A stretch of 64,000 nucleotides of DNA from Flavobacterium frigoritolerans (GTDB lineage: Bacteria; Bacteroidota; Bacteroidia; Flavobacteriales; Flavobacteriaceae): NCBI RefSeq assembly GCF_025847275.1, contig NZ_JAOZEV010000018.1, forward strand, positions 1-64,000. The letters are read 5' to 3'. The first letter of the stretch is position 1. Each line of letters opens with the position of its first letter. Shown here piece after piece: positions 41,913 to 51,478 of the stretch. The translations under genes were made by a program, and so were the position numbers. The notes under the pieces are model-generated. The model saw only the letters and a list, made by a program, of their open reading frames with translations. It was not told where the DNA came from and did not search any database.

Positions 41913-42869
41913 TTAAAAATTTACCTGATTTGCTATTTTATAACGAGCTTCATTATTTTTAGTTCGTAAAATAATTTCCCCTAAAAATCCAGCAAGAAAT
42001 AATTGTGTTCCTAATATCATAGTTGTTAATGCGATAAAAAACCAAGGGTTATTCGTCACCAAGTTATAACGCATTCCCATATACATATGGTACAATTTGG
42101 AAACACCAATATAACCGGCCAGTAAAAAGCCAATTATAAACATAAGCGATCCCATTGCGCCAAATAGGTGCATTGGTCTTTTTCCGAATCTTGATAAAAA
42201 CCAAATTGTAATCAAATCCAGGAAACCATTAACAAAGCGCTCCATACCAAATTTGGTTTCGCCATATTTACGAGCCTGATGTATAACTACTTTCTCTCCA
42301 ATTTTATTAAAACCTGCGTTTTTTGCTAAAACAGGAATGTAACGGTGCATTTCGCCTGAAACTTCAATGTTCTTAACAACGGCATTTTTGTATGCTTTTA
42401 ATCCGCAATTAAAATCATTTAATTCAACACCAGAAGTTTTTCTCGCAGCCCAATTAAATAATTTCGATGGTAAATTTTTTGCTACAACAGAGTCGTAGCG
42501 TTTCTTTTTCCAGCCCGAAACTAAATCAAATTTCTGATTGGTAATCATTTCGTATAATCCAGGGATTTCATCCGGACTATCTTGTAAATCGGCATCCATA
42601 GTAATGATAACATCACCATTTGCTTTGGCAAAACCAGCATGTAAAGCTTGCGATTTACCAAAGTTTTTCATGAACCGGATTCCTTTTACATTCGGATTTT
42701 CATTAGAAAATCCTTCAATAATATTCCAAGAATTATCTGTACTTCCATCATCTACAAAAATGATTTCATATGAGTAATTGTTAGATTTCATCACTTTAAT
42801 GATCCATGTATATAGTTCCGTAAGTGATTCCTCTTCGTTAAGAAGCGGTATAAGTATAGATAAATTCAT
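41913..42869 (-). CDS. Family 2 glycosyltransferase, DPMS/GtrB-like
   Basis: 318 residues: a GT-A catalytic domain (LSILIPLLNEEESLTELY at 3-20, VDDGSTDNSW, DADLQDSPDEI with the metal-binding DxD near residue 93, NDFNCGLKAY) and two C-terminal membrane spans (about 232-260, 270-300). This is the dolichol/undecaprenyl-phosphate hexosyltransferase layout (GtrB/YkcC/ArnC-like). It likely transfers a sugar to undecaprenyl phosphate at the inner membrane. DUF4199 lies 5 bases upstream on the same strand. Confidence 0.9.
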   Translation of the reverse strand: MNLSILIPLLNEEESLTELYTWIIKVMKSNNYSYEIIFVDDGSTDNSWNIIEGFSNENPNVKGIRFMKNFGKSQALHAGFAKANGDVIITMDADLQDSPDEIPGLYEMITNQKFDLVSGWKKKRYDSVVAKNLPSKLFNWAARKTSGVELNDFNCGLKAYKNAVVKNIEVSGEMHRYIPVLAKNAGFNKIGEKVVIHQARKYGETKFGMERFVNGFLDLITIWFLSRFGKRPMHLFGAMGSLMFIIGFLLAGYIGVSKLYHMYMGMRYNLVTNNPWFFIALTTMILGTQLFLAGFLGEIILRTKNNEARYKIANQVNF

Positions 42870-42874
42870 TTATT

Positions 42875-43408
42875 TTATTCTTGATATGTATTTTTGCTTT
42901 TAAAAAAGGCGGCCATAATTAATCCTAATATTGAGTAGCCAACAATACTAAAAACTAATGCTTTTAATAACTCAGCAGTAGCATAAGGATTACTTTCTTT
43001 CATTTTTGCCATTGTTTCATTTATTACCGATGCAGGTGTTCCGAATTTTTGTAATGTTTCAGCCATATATTTTCTGATTAATTCACCCAAAGTGTCTTTT
43101 GCACTAGGGTCAATAACGTTAAATAAAATGATATTGAAGAAAGTAGAAATTAGAATCCCTACAAGAATGGCAACAAAATAAGTTGTAAATGCATCTTTAA
43201 AGGTGAAAATACCTTTTAAATCTTTTTTAGTTTTTGATAATAAAGTAATAGTTATTACTAGAAAAATAACAAATGTCATACCTCCAATCCAACCAGAAAC
43301 GAATAGTTTTAGGTCTATTGAGTACATAATTGCGGTGATTAGGGCTAAAACTACACCTATTATTATACCGTAAGTAATTCCATTCTTTTTTATAACTTCA
43401 TTAATCAT
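42875..43408 (-). CDS. DUF4199 membrane protein
   Basis: 177 residues with four membrane spans (about 12-30, 37-57, 75-100, 148-170) and a charged periplasmic or cytoplasmic segment of about 40 residues between spans three and four (KYMAETLQKFGTPASVINET). This is the DUF4199 family, widespread in Bacteroidota and often placed directly upstream of a GtrB-like glycosyltransferase, as here (5-base gap). A helper role for that glycosyltransferase is inferred from the pairing. Confidence 0.88.
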   Translation of the reverse strand: MINEVIKKNGITYGIIIGVVLALITAIMYSIDLKLFVSGWIGGMTFVIFLVITITLLSKTKKDLKGIFTFKDAFTTYFVAILVGILISTFFNIILFNVIDPSAKDTLGELIRKYMAETLQKFGTPASVINETMAKMKESNPYATAELLKALVFSIVGYSILGLIMAAFFKSKNTYQE

Positions 43409-43509
43409 AATTTATATGTTTTAAAATTAATCCACAAATATAACAATTCCCAATATATTCATGGATAAAAAATGCTTTTCGATTTTAGATAAAAAAAATA
43501 GGGTAAAGG

Positions 43510-43539
43510 TTTGTTTATTGAAAAATAATTGTAAATTTG
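43510..43539 (+). promoter_or_regulatory. Promoter of rpmE2
   Basis: TTTG (43510-43513), 18 bp, TAAATTTG (43532-43539). It predicts a leader of about 105 bases before the L31 gene, in which no known riboswitch is recognised. Confidence 0.7.
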
Positions 43540-43652
43540 CAAACTGAAATAATTAAAAGTTTTTAAACAAAAAGAGTAGTTGCATTTACACCTTTTTCTA
43601 ACCACGAAGAAGCTTCAAAATTAAAACGCTCCAAACAATAAATAAAAAAAAG

Positions 43653-43904
43653 ATGAAAAAAGGAATTCACCCAGAAAATTACAGATTAGTTGCTTTCAAA
43701 GACATGTCAAATGAAGAAGTTTTTGTTACTAAATCTACTGCAGATACAAAAGAAACAATAACAGTTGATGGTGTTGAATATCCACTTGTAAAAATGGAGA
43801 TCTCTAGAACATCTCACCCTTTTTACACAGGTAAATCTAAACTTATCGATACTGCAGGACGTATTGATAAATTCAAAACTAAATACGCTAAACACGCTAA
43901 ATAA
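43653..43904 (+). CDS. rpmE2: 50S ribosomal protein L31 type B
   Basis: 83 residues with the type B L31 pattern (MKKGIHPENYRLVAFKD, then EISRTSHPFYTGKSKLIDTAGRIDKF). It has no cysteine at all, so it is the zinc-independent form. A ribosomal large-subunit bridge protein. A strong terminator follows; the gene stands alone with a roughly 105-base leader. Confidence 0.95.
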   Translation: MKKGIHPENYRLVAFKDMSNEEVFVTKSTADTKETITVDGVEYPLVKMEISRTSHPFYTGKSKLIDTAGRIDKFKTKYAKHAK

Positions 43905-43928
43905 TTTTAGCTCGTTTCTAAATAAATC

Positions 43929-43957
43929 AAAGCCTTCCTTTTTGGAAGGCTTTTTTT
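43929..43957 (+). terminator. Terminator of rpmE2
   Basis: AAAGCCTTCC (43929-43938), loop TTTTT, GGAAGGCTTT (43944-43953), then T run. Confidence 0.9.
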
Positions 43958-44083
43958 GTACATTATATTGTCTTAATGCTTGATTAAGAAGTCTTATCAT
44001 TAAATGAAACAAATAAAATATTTGTAACTTTGGACTCGATAACCAAATCGAGATTTTAAAATATTGTCAAATTAAATTAATAT

Positions 44084-45259
44084 ATGAATTACATTCTATT
44101 CGACGGGCCCGTCCGGAATGCCTTGTTGCCTTTTACGTTTACCCGACCTGTTGCTGATATCTTAATCGGAATAATGACAATACGTCAAAAATGGGAAATG
44201 CATTTAGGATCAACTACAACCACAATAACCGAAGAGTATCTGTCAGAAAAATATCCAATGGTAGAGCTTGAGGAAAATGTAATGATAAATGCTTCGTTTT
44301 TACCAAATTATGACTTAGCAGAACTGGTTTCGGATTTAAAAATTAATCAAGCTATCTTTAAAGGGGAAGATGTTATTGCTTTTTTTACAAGTGAAAATCA
44401 AGAAGAAGTTGATTTTGATACTTATGAAATTATTCAATACAGCGGTAATTGTATAACAGTAGAAAATACTTGGGATATTTTCTCGAAAAATGATGCGGCA
44501 ATTCGCGAAGATTTTAATTTCTTGACAGAAGACAGGAAATCGCAACCAATCCCTAAAAGCGTAAATACTATTGCTCCTGAGAATATATTTATAGAAGAGG
44601 GTGCGAAACTTGAGTTTGTTACTTTAAACGCATCTACAGGACCAATATATATAGGTAAAAATGCTGAGATTATGGAAGGCTCAGTTATTCGTGGACCATT
44701 TGCTTTATGTGAAAATGCACAAGTAAAAATGAATGCTAAAGTTTATGGGGCTACAACTGTAGGAGTAGGTTCTAGAATAGGAGGAGAGGTTAAGAATTCG
44801 GTTCTTTTTGCAAATTCAAATAAAGGGCATGACGGATTTTTAGGAGATTCAGTTTTAGGTGAATGGTGTAATATTGGTGCAGATACTAATAATTCTAACC
44901 TAAAAAATAACTATGAGGAAGTGAAATTATGGAGCTATGAAACAGAGGGATTCGCTAAAACCGGACTTCAGTTTTGTGGTTTAATGATGGGAGATCATAG
45001 TAAATGCGGAATTAATACCATGTTTAATACAGGTACAGTAATAGGAGTAAGTGCTAATATTTTTGGTTCAGGCTTTCCTCGCAACTTTGTGCCAAGTTTT
45101 TCTTGGGGTGGGGCAGCAGGTTTTACAACATATGTTACCAAGAAAGCTTTTGAAACTGCAAGATTGGTTATGGGACGCAGAAATATTGATTTCGATGAAA
45201 AAGAAGCTGCAATTTTAGAGCATATTTTTGAAGAAACAAAAAAATGGAGAAAAGACTGA
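44084..45259 (+). CDS. GlmU-like putative sugar nucleotidyltransferase / left-handed beta-helix protein
   Basis: 391 residues. The N-terminal part (about 1-160) is a divergent nucleotidyltransferase-like domain (NYILFDGPVRNALLPFTFTR; the usual GxGTR signature is absent). Residues about 170-360 form a left-handed parallel beta-helix of hexapeptide repeats (IYIGKNAEIMEGSVIRGPFA, then SRIGGEVKNSVLFANSNKGH). This is the GlmU-family protein common in Bacteroidota, distinct from the true bifunctional GlmU. Probable role in nucleotide-sugar or acyl transfer in envelope synthesis; the substrate is unknown. TAACTTTG at 44025-44032 is a probable -7 box. Confidence 0.85.
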   Translation: MNYILFDGPVRNALLPFTFTRPVADILIGIMTIRQKWEMHLGSTTTTITEEYLSEKYPMVELEENVMINASFLPNYDLAELVSDLKINQAIFKGEDVIAFFTSENQEEVDFDTYEIIQYSGNCITVENTWDIFSKNDAAIREDFNFLTEDRKSQPIPKSVNTIAPENIFIEEGAKLEFVTLNASTGPIYIGKNAEIMEGSVIRGPFALCENAQVKMNAKVYGATTVGVGSRIGGEVKNSVLFANSNKGHDGFLGDSVLGEWCNIGADTNNSNLKNNYEEVKLWSYETEGFAKTGLQFCGLMMGDHSKCGINTMFNTGTVIGVSANIFGSGFPRNFVPSFSWGGAAGFTTYVTKKAFETARLVMGRRNIDFDEKEAAILEHIFEETKKWRKD

Positions 45260-45303
45260 ATTTAATTAGATAATTAGTCAATTTGAAATTAGATAATATA
45301 GCG

Positions 45304-45346
45304 AACCCGACAAGTTTTTAAAATTTGTCGGGTTTTTGTTTTTTTA
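45304..45346. terminator. Terminator between GlmU-like and PepSY-like genes
   Basis: AACCCGACAA (45304-45313) and TTGTCGGGTT (45325-45334) with an 11-base loop, followed by T-rich sequence; lies between convergent genes. Confidence 0.85.
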
Positions 45347-45354
45347 GTTAAATG

Positions 45355-45798
45355 CTATTTATCGATCTTAGTAAAATCGCCTTTTAGGTTAAATTTTAAT
45401 TCTAAACCGTTGGTTAGTTTTGTTTCGTAGCCAAAAGTTCCTATTTCTATTTTGGTTATTTTTTCTTTAGGGAAATTTGTTTTTACATAAGTCGCAATTT
45501 TTTTAGGGATAATAGAGCTTGGGATTTTAGCGCTTTTGCCATCAACTTCTTTCCAGTTTCCTTTTTTATCAAATTCGATTTCAATTTTATTGTCAAATTG
45601 AACTTTGTATTCTGTTGAGAGGATCTCTTTGTCTTGCAGTATGTAGCTGGGCTTTTTAGATCCGAAGTGAGTCTTTAAGAAATTTTGTGCATTTGCGGGT
45701 AAAGCTTCTTTTTTGATTACAGTTTTTTGTGCATTTGCAGAAAGTCCAAATATTAATCCTGCAATAAGGCAAACTACTAAGTTTAATTTTGTTCTCAT
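45355..45798 (-). CDS. Periplasmic PepSY-like protein
   Basis: 147 residues, signal peptide about 1-23 (ending LSANAQ), then two PepSY-like (DUF2874) repeats: ALPANAQNFLKTHFG with YKVQFDNKIEIEFDKKGNW, and IPKKIATYVKTNFP with YETKLTNGLELKFNLKGDF. These resemble beta-lactamase-inhibitor-like folds, exported to the periplasm. The function is unknown; related proteins are often induced with ECF or two-component systems. Monocistronic. Confidence 0.88.
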   Translation of the reverse strand: MRTKLNLVVCLIAGLIFGLSANAQKTVIKKEALPANAQNFLKTHFGSKKPSYILQDKEILSTEYKVQFDNKIEIEFDKKGNWKEVDGKSAKIPSSIIPKKIATYVKTNFPKEKITKIEIGTFGYETKLTNGLELKFNLKGDFTKIDK

Positions 45799-45903
45799 GT
45801 TTTTCTGATTTTTAGATTCTTATACAAGGTATGATAAAAAAAATAAAATATGTAAGAAAAATGACGAAACTTAAAAAACAAAGATGTCAGAGATTTAATT
45901 GTA

Positions 45904-45933
45904 TTGTCGAATACTCTAATTAATCTATCTTTG
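45904..45933 (+). promoter_or_regulatory. Promoter of the ABC-F gene
   Basis: TTG (45904-45906), 19 bp, TATCTTTG (45926-45933), followed by CACC; a near-ideal Bacteroidota housekeeping promoter with a leader of about 55 bases. Confidence 0.85.
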
Positions 45934-45993
45934 CACCTCGAAAATTTGGGTTAGCAAATTAACGATTAACCGAATAAACAAATTCACAGTATA

Positions 45994-47628
45994 ATGATTA
46001 CAGTTAATGATATTTCAGTTCAGTTTGGAGGAACTACACTTTTTAGCGATGTTTCTTTTGCTATAAATGAAAATGATAAAATCGCCCTTATGGGTAAAAA
46101 TGGTGCGGGAAAATCGACACTTTTAAAAATAATTGCTGGTCAAAGTAAACCTTCTACTGGAAGTATCTCGGCTCCAAAAGATGCTGTTGTGGCTTATTTG
46201 CCTCAGCATTTATTGACCAAAGATGGATCAACTGTAATGGAGGAAGCTTCAAAAGCTTTTGGCGAGATTTTTCAAATGAAAGCTGAAATAGATGAGATAA
46301 ACGAACAATTAACTGTTCGTACTGATTATGAAAGTGATGCTTACATGAAATTAATCGAAAGAGTTTCGGACTTAAGTGAGAAATTTTATGCGATTGAAGA
46401 AGTAAATTATGAAGCTGAAGTTGAGAAAATTTTAGTTGGATTAGGTTTTGAACGTGAAGATTTTACACGACAAACTTCTGAGTTTTCTGGAGGATGGAGA
46501 ATGCGAATTGAATTGGCTAAAATTCTTTTGCGTAAACCAGACTTGATCTTGCTGGATGAGCCAACCAATCATATGGATATTGAGAGTATTCAATGGCTAG
46601 AGGAGTTTTTAATTAACTCAGCTAAAGCAGTTGTGGTAATTTCGCATGATAGAGCATTTGTAGATAATATTACCAATCGTACTATTGAAGTTACAATGGG
46701 GAGGATTTATGATTACAAAGCTAAATATTCTCATTATTTAGAGTTAAGAAAAGATCGTCGTATACACCAACAAAAGGCATATGATGAACAACAAAAAATG
46801 ATTGCTGATAACAGAGCATTTATAGATCGTTTTAAAGGAACTTTCTCTAAAACTGATGCAGTTCAGTCTCGTGTTAAGATGCTGGAAAAATTGGTTATAG
46901 TACAGGTTGATGAAGTAGATAATTCGGCACTAAAATTAAAATTTCCTCCAGCAGCACGTTCAGGACAATATCCTGTTGTGGTAAAGGATTTGTCAAAATC
47001 TTATGGAGATCACGTAGTATTCAAAGATGCTAATGTAGTTATTGAAAGAGGTCAGAAAGTAGCTTTCGTGGGGAAAAATGGTGAAGGAAAATCGACTATG
47101 ATTAAAGCCATCATGAAAGAAATTGGAATCGATGAAGGAAGTGTTGATATTGGGCATAATTCGCAAATCGGGTATTTTGCTCAGAATCAGGCTTCTTTGT
47201 TAGATGAAAATGCTACAATTTTCGAAACTATCGATGCTATTGCTGTTGGAGATGTTAGAACGCAAATAAAGAACATTCTTGGGGCTTTTATGTTTCAGGG
47301 AGATGATATTACAAAGAAAGTAAAAGTGCTTTCAGGAGGAGAGAAAACGCGTTTGGCAATGATTAAATTATTGTTAGAGCCAGTTAACTTATTGATTCTG
47401 GATGAGCCTTCGAATCACTTAGACATGAAAACCAAAGATATTATTAAAGATGCTTTACGTGATTTTGATGGTACTTTAATCTTGGTTTCTCACGATCGTG
47501 ATTTCCTTGACGGATTAGCAACTAAGGTTTTTGAGTTTGGAAATAAACGTGTAAAAGAGCATTTTGAAGATGTTGCTGGTTTCTTAGCGCATAAAAAAAT
47601 GGACTCAATGAGAGAAATAGAAAAATAG
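45994..47628 (+). CDS. ABC-F family ATPase (ribosome-associated, YbiT/EttA-like)
   Basis: 544 residues with two ABC domains and no membrane span: Walker A GKNGAGKST (about 34-42) and GKNGEGKST (about 363-371), signatures FSGGWRM and LSGGEKTR, Walker B LILLDEPTNH and LLILDEPSNH, and an inter-domain linker with a basic helical pair (about 240-300: KDRRIHQQKAYDEQQKMIAD, then DAVQSRVKMLEK). ABC-F proteins act on the ribosome E site in translation control or antibiotic protection. Housekeeping function is likelier than resistance, since the promoter is constitutive-looking and no resistance leader is seen. Confidence 0.92.
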   Translation: MITVNDISVQFGGTTLFSDVSFAINENDKIALMGKNGAGKSTLLKIIAGQSKPSTGSISAPKDAVVAYLPQHLLTKDGSTVMEEASKAFGEIFQMKAEIDEINEQLTVRTDYESDAYMKLIERVSDLSEKFYAIEEVNYEAEVEKILVGLGFEREDFTRQTSEFSGGWRMRIELAKILLRKPDLILLDEPTNHMDIESIQWLEEFLINSAKAVVVISHDRAFVDNITNRTIEVTMGRIYDYKAKYSHYLELRKDRRIHQQKAYDEQQKMIADNRAFIDRFKGTFSKTDAVQSRVKMLEKLVIVQVDEVDNSALKLKFPPAARSGQYPVVVKDLSKSYGDHVVFKDANVVIERGQKVAFVGKNGEGKSTMIKAIMKEIGIDEGSVDIGHNSQIGYFAQNQASLLDENATIFETIDAIAVGDVRTQIKNILGAFMFQGDDITKKVKVLSGGEKTRLAMIKLLLEPVNLLILDEPSNHLDMKTKDIIKDALRDFDGTLILVSHDRDFLDGLATKVFEFGNKRVKEHFEDVAGFLAHKKMDSMREIEK

Positions 47629-47646
47629 TTTTATGTTTTAATAATG

Positions 47647-47684
47647 AAAAACGGCATAAGGATTAGCTTATGCCGTTTTTTTTT
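47647..47684 (+). terminator. Terminator of the ABC-F gene
   Basis: AAAAACGGCATAAG (47647-47660), loop GATTAG, CTTATGCCGTTTTT (47667-47680), then T run; a 14-bp stem. Confidence 0.92.
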
Positions 47685-47702
47685 ATCTGATAATTAGGAA
47701 GA

Positions 47703-48860
47703 CTAAGCTTCTTTTAGAGCATTTTTCTTCTTGTAGTATAAGGCAATATAGGCTGCAATTGAGCAAACTAAGCCTATAATAATCATGTTCCAAATAGGTT
47801 TTGTTGTTTGTGAAAAAGTCCCATTTTCGATTATTAATATTCTAAAAGCTTTTAAGAAATGTGTTAATGGGATTACGTTTGCAATTGCTTGCACGGCTTG
47901 TGGCATTTGGCTTAAAGGCCAAGTAAATCCACTTAGAATAAAACTAGGAGTTGCAATAACCATTAGGACTTCTGTAGCTTTTAATTGGTTAGGGATTAAA
48001 ATACTTACCAGAATACCAATAAAAGAAACTGATAACACAAAAATTCCTGCTATGAATGTGAGCGGGAGCAGATTTTCATAAAAAGGAAGTCTAAACCATA
48101 AAGTAAAGAGCCAGTATATGAACCAAATGCCAAAACTCATTAGCATATAAGGAATAATTTTTACAGCCAAGAGGTTTAAAATTGAAGGACATCTTTTAAC
48201 TAAGTCTTTAAAAGTTCCGTTTTCAAATTCAGATGCAAAAGAAAGTGCTAGTCCTAGTAAAAGAACTTGTTGTAGGACAGTTGCTAAAACACCTGGCCAA
48301 AGAAAATACATGTAGTTGGTGCTTCGGTTGTATTTCTTTATAAAAGTTGTCTTAAAAGGTTCGTATTGAGACATAAGTAAGTTTTCTGGAACGCCTTGTT
48401 TTCTTAAAGTTTCAATTTGTACCCCAGCTTTTAATGTTCCAAGGCAAACTTGTATTGCTGTCGATGCGTAATTGGCAGTTAAGACATTAGAAGTATTTAC
48501 GATGGTTGTGATTTCTGGGTACTTTTTTGTGAGAGTCATTTTTTCAAATCCCTTTGGTATGATAACAACGCAGGTAGCTTCTTTTTGTATGGCAATCTGA
48601 GAAAGATTGTTTTGATCGTATAGAATTGAAGCAATATGTATTACCTCATTGTCTTCAAACATCTGAATTGCTTTTGAGCTCATTTCAGTACGGTCTTGAT
48701 CTACAACAATTATGGGTAAATCGGTCACTTTACCTTTACCATAAACATAGCCTAATAGAACGCCATAAAGTATTGGTGCACCAATAAAAAGCAATCGAAG
48801 CACTTTGTTTTTCCAGAATAATTTGAATTCCCGTTTAAGCAATGAAAAGAAATTTTGCAT
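47703..48860 (-). CDS. ABC-2 type transporter permease (drug/lipid export operon)
   Basis: 385 residues: membrane span at about 22-42, a large extracytoplasmic domain (about 45-175), and five further spans from about 185, the ABC2_membrane_3 layout (YbhS/YbhR-like). It should work with an ABC ATPase, but none is encoded next to it. HlyD-like and TolC-like genes directly upstream on the same strand (2 and 12-base gaps) make a tripartite exporter. The substrate is unknown. Confidence 0.9.
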   Translation of the reverse strand: MQNFFSLLKREFKLFWKNKVLRLLFIGAPILYGVLLGYVYGKGKVTDLPIIVVDQDRTEMSSKAIQMFEDNEVIHIASILYDQNNLSQIAIQKEATCVVIIPKGFEKMTLTKKYPEITTIVNTSNVLTANYASTAIQVCLGTLKAGVQIETLRKQGVPENLLMSQYEPFKTTFIKKYNRSTNYMYFLWPGVLATVLQQVLLLGLALSFASEFENGTFKDLVKRCPSILNLLAVKIIPYMLMSFGIWFIYWLFTLWFRLPFYENLLPLTFIAGIFVLSVSFIGILVSILIPNQLKATEVLMVIATPSFILSGFTWPLSQMPQAVQAIANVIPLTHFLKAFRILIIENGTFSQTTKPIWNMIIIGLVCSIAAYIALYYKKKNALKEA

Positions 48861-48862
48861 AG

Positions 48863-49816
48863 TTAAAGAGATAAAGTAACAGTTGTTTTTGTGATCAAAT
48901 CTTTTGTTTCATTGCTATTGGAAGGTGTTATTTTTATTTCGAATAAACTTTCCTGCATTTCATAATCTGGGTATGCGGTTGCAATATTTCCATAGGCTCC
49001 CAGTTGTTTTATTGTGCTGATGTTTCCTTTTATGTCTATTTTTTTATAAGGAACATGTACAGTTACTTCTTGCCCTTTTTTAAATTTATCCAATTGATTC
49101 TCTGGTATTGTAAAGCGGAAGTAAGTGCTATTGGCAATATAGCCATTAAATAAGGTATAACCAGGTAATGCCAGTTCGCCAATAGTTAATGTTATGGTTT
49201 CTATGCTCATGTCTTGCGGAGCTACAATATAACGTTCTTTATCGGCAGTTTCTACTTCCTGCAAAGCTCCAAGCGCTCTGTCTTGTTGTCCTAAGGCCAT
49301 TGTTTGTTGCTCAATACGAGCTCCTTTTTTTGCGTCGTCTAGTTCGGCAATAACTGCATTATATTGGGCTTGTGCTCCTTGGTATTTAGCAAAAGTTTCG
49401 TCATAAGTTTGTTGTGATATTAAAGAGTCTTTGAGCATATTTGTTAATCGTTTAATCGATTTTTGAGCAAATTCATACTGTTCCTTTAATCCCATTTTTT
49501 TTGCTTCCAGTTGTTTAATCTGGTTTTCAGTTGCTCCTTTTACAGCCATTTTGTATTGGGCTTTCGCAGATATAACCGCTCCTTCAGCCTGATTTTTTTT
49601 AGCGTCTACTTCTGGAATATCAAGAATTGCAAGAGTATCTCCTTTTTGGACTATATCTCCTTCTTTGACAAATATTTTTAAGATTTTTCCAGGAATTTTG
49701 CTAACAACAGCAATTTGTTCTTTTTCTATTTTTCCCTGAATCAAATTTTCTTTTTTTTCTTTTTCACAACTTGTAAAGACGAAAATTAAATTGATTATAA
49801 TAATTGCTTTTTTCAT
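48863..49816 (-). CDS. HlyD-family periplasmic adaptor lipoprotein
   Basis: 317 residues. Lipoprotein signal (IINLIFVFTSC) then beta-barrel/lipoyl half-motifs IPGKILKIFVKEGDIVQKGD (about 41-60), a coiled-coil hairpin (about 75-190) and a second lipoyl half with APQDMSIETITLTIGELALP (about 198-217). The adaptor links the inner-membrane permease to the TolC-like channel. It is encoded between the two. Confidence 0.9.
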   Translation of the reverse strand: MKKAIIIINLIFVFTSCEKEKKENLIQGKIEKEQIAVVSKIPGKILKIFVKEGDIVQKGDTLAILDIPEVDAKKNQAEGAVISAKAQYKMAVKGATENQIKQLEAKKMGLKEQYEFAQKSIKRLTNMLKDSLISQQTYDETFAKYQGAQAQYNAVIAELDDAKKGARIEQQTMALGQQDRALGALQEVETADKERYIVAPQDMSIETITLTIGELALPGYTLFNGYIANSTYFRFTIPENQLDKFKKGQEVTVHVPYKKIDIKGNISTIKQLGAYGNIATAYPDYEMQESLFEIKITPSNSNETKDLITKTTVTLSL

Positions 49817-49828
49817 AAAATAGAACTT

Positions 49829-51211
49829 TTATTTAGATAGTTTTTTTGATAAATCGCCAGTAGCAATTATTGTTTCAATAGCTGATAATCGTTGTTCGAT
49901 TAACGTAGTTGTTTTGTTTACAGATGCTTTATAAGAATCATTTTCGGCTTCAAGACGTTCCGATATATTGATAAGCCCTTCTTTGTATTGTTTTATTGCA
50001 AGATTCAAATTATTACCTGCTACTTTTTCTTGTTGTTGAGTAATGTCAATTTTTTGAGTCAGAACGCTATAGTCAACTAAGTTTTTTTCAAGTAACAATT
50101 CTAGCTTTTCTTTAGTATCGTCAATTTGGTTTTGCATCTGTTCGATATTGATTTTGGCTTCATGTACCTTATGTTTTCTTTCAAAACCTGAAAAAACTTC
50201 CCATTTCATTGCTGCGCCTACAACCCAGTTATTACTTATAGTTGCCTCGTTTAATCCTAAATATAATGCTTGATTTATTCCGGTAACTATAGGTGTTGTA
50301 GCATTAGCATTAAATAAACTTGAATAAGAAACTCCACCAAATGCTCCTAAAGTTGGTAAATAGGTGCCTTTTTCTTTTTTTAGCAAATATTCATAAGCAG
50401 TTTTAAAAGATTCCAAAGCTTTTATTTCTTGTTTATTTTGAGTGCTTAATTTTTCATTTGTAATTAAATATGGAACTAAGTCGTACTGCACATTTTCTAT
50501 TTCGGCAATAGAGTATCCTGTTAAGTACTGAATTTTTTTATAAACTAATTTTCGTTTTCCATCCAGTTCAATTTTTTTAGAGGCTAATTCAAGAGAAGCT
50601 AGCTTAATTTTATCTCTATCATAAGGAATTGCAAGGCCTTGTTCTATTGCTTTTGTAACACGTTTAGTTTCGGTATCTAATCGCTTTTCACTTTCTTTTA
50701 TTAATCTATCTATTTCTTTTAATAGTTCTAATTGATCAAATGTGTTAATGACGTCTTTTATGATTCCATCTTTCTCGGATTCTTTTAAAAACACAGTTCC
50801 TTTGGCTTTTTCGTGTATTGCTTTGGCCCCGTTTGGAATTTGCATACCGCTAAATAAGACTGTTTTAGCTATTACACTTCCATTAAAAATATTCCCATAA
50901 TTTTTAAAGGCTGTTTTACCATCAAATAAAGGATAATTTACAATAGGAATAGTAGCAGTAGGCAGATCTACTGTTAGTTTATTGTCAAAATACGTGTATA
51001 ATGCACTTGCTTCGACAGTAGGAATGTATTTATTCCAAACTCCTTTCTCTTGAAGATTTAATTTCTCAATATCGAGATCTTTGTTTTTTAAAGAAGTACT
51101 TTTTTCTAAAGCTTTATTAATGGCTCCTTCCAAAGTTGGAGAGACTTCAATTTGAGCATATCCATAAGTTAATGAAAGAAAGAAAAAGAAAATAGGTGAA
51201 AGTTTTCTCAT
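49829..51211 (-). CDS. TolC-family outer-membrane efflux protein
   Basis: 460 residues, signal peptide MRKLSPIFFFFLSLTYGYAQ, then two repeats of the TolC alpha-barrel/beta-barrel unit with long helices (ALEKSTSLKNKDLDIEKLNL near the start, NLAIKQYKEGLINISERLEA near 405-424). It forms the exit duct in the outer membrane. First gene of the TolC-HlyD-permease operon; the 267-bp region upstream to 51478 is divergent with the repeat protein gene and has no clear consensus promoter that I can assign. Confidence 0.92.
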   Translation of the reverse strand: MRKLSPIFFFFLSLTYGYAQIEVSPTLEGAINKALEKSTSLKNKDLDIEKLNLQEKGVWNKYIPTVEASALYTYFDNKLTVDLPTATIPIVNYPLFDGKTAFKNYGNIFNGSVIAKTVLFSGMQIPNGAKAIHEKAKGTVFLKESEKDGIIKDVINTFDQLELLKEIDRLIKESEKRLDTETKRVTKAIEQGLAIPYDRDKIKLASLELASKKIELDGKRKLVYKKIQYLTGYSIAEIENVQYDLVPYLITNEKLSTQNKQEIKALESFKTAYEYLLKKEKGTYLPTLGAFGGVSYSSLFNANATTPIVTGINQALYLGLNEATISNNWVVGAAMKWEVFSGFERKHKVHEAKINIEQMQNQIDDTKEKLELLLEKNLVDYSVLTQKIDITQQQEKVAGNNLNLAIKQYKEGLINISERLEAENDSYKASVNKTTTLIEQRLSAIETIIATGDLSKKLSK

Positions 51212-51478
51212 TGTGTTTTTTTTGTTTCTATATATATGATAAATCCAAACAGATTTTGTAAGATACTACAAGTGGAATGAGTGTATATAAAATACGGTTA
51301 TATGCAAAGTTAAGAATATTAGTCTTACAATCTTTGTTTATAATAAGTAAATTCGTGGTAGGATTTAAAAACTTACAGTGACTTTCATTGAGAAAACAGA
51401 AAGTTTTCCGATGATGTAGGACTTTATTTGTTTTTTTATACCTTAGTATGCATATTTATAAATTAACTACTTATTAAC

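Noticed and set aside
43707..44012. 101-residue minus-strand ORF
   Set aside because: Antisense of L31 and its terminator.
45994..47628. ATPase of the neighbouring ABC exporter
   Set aside because: It is an ABC-F protein with two fused ABC domains and a linker, on the opposite strand, with its own promoter and terminator.
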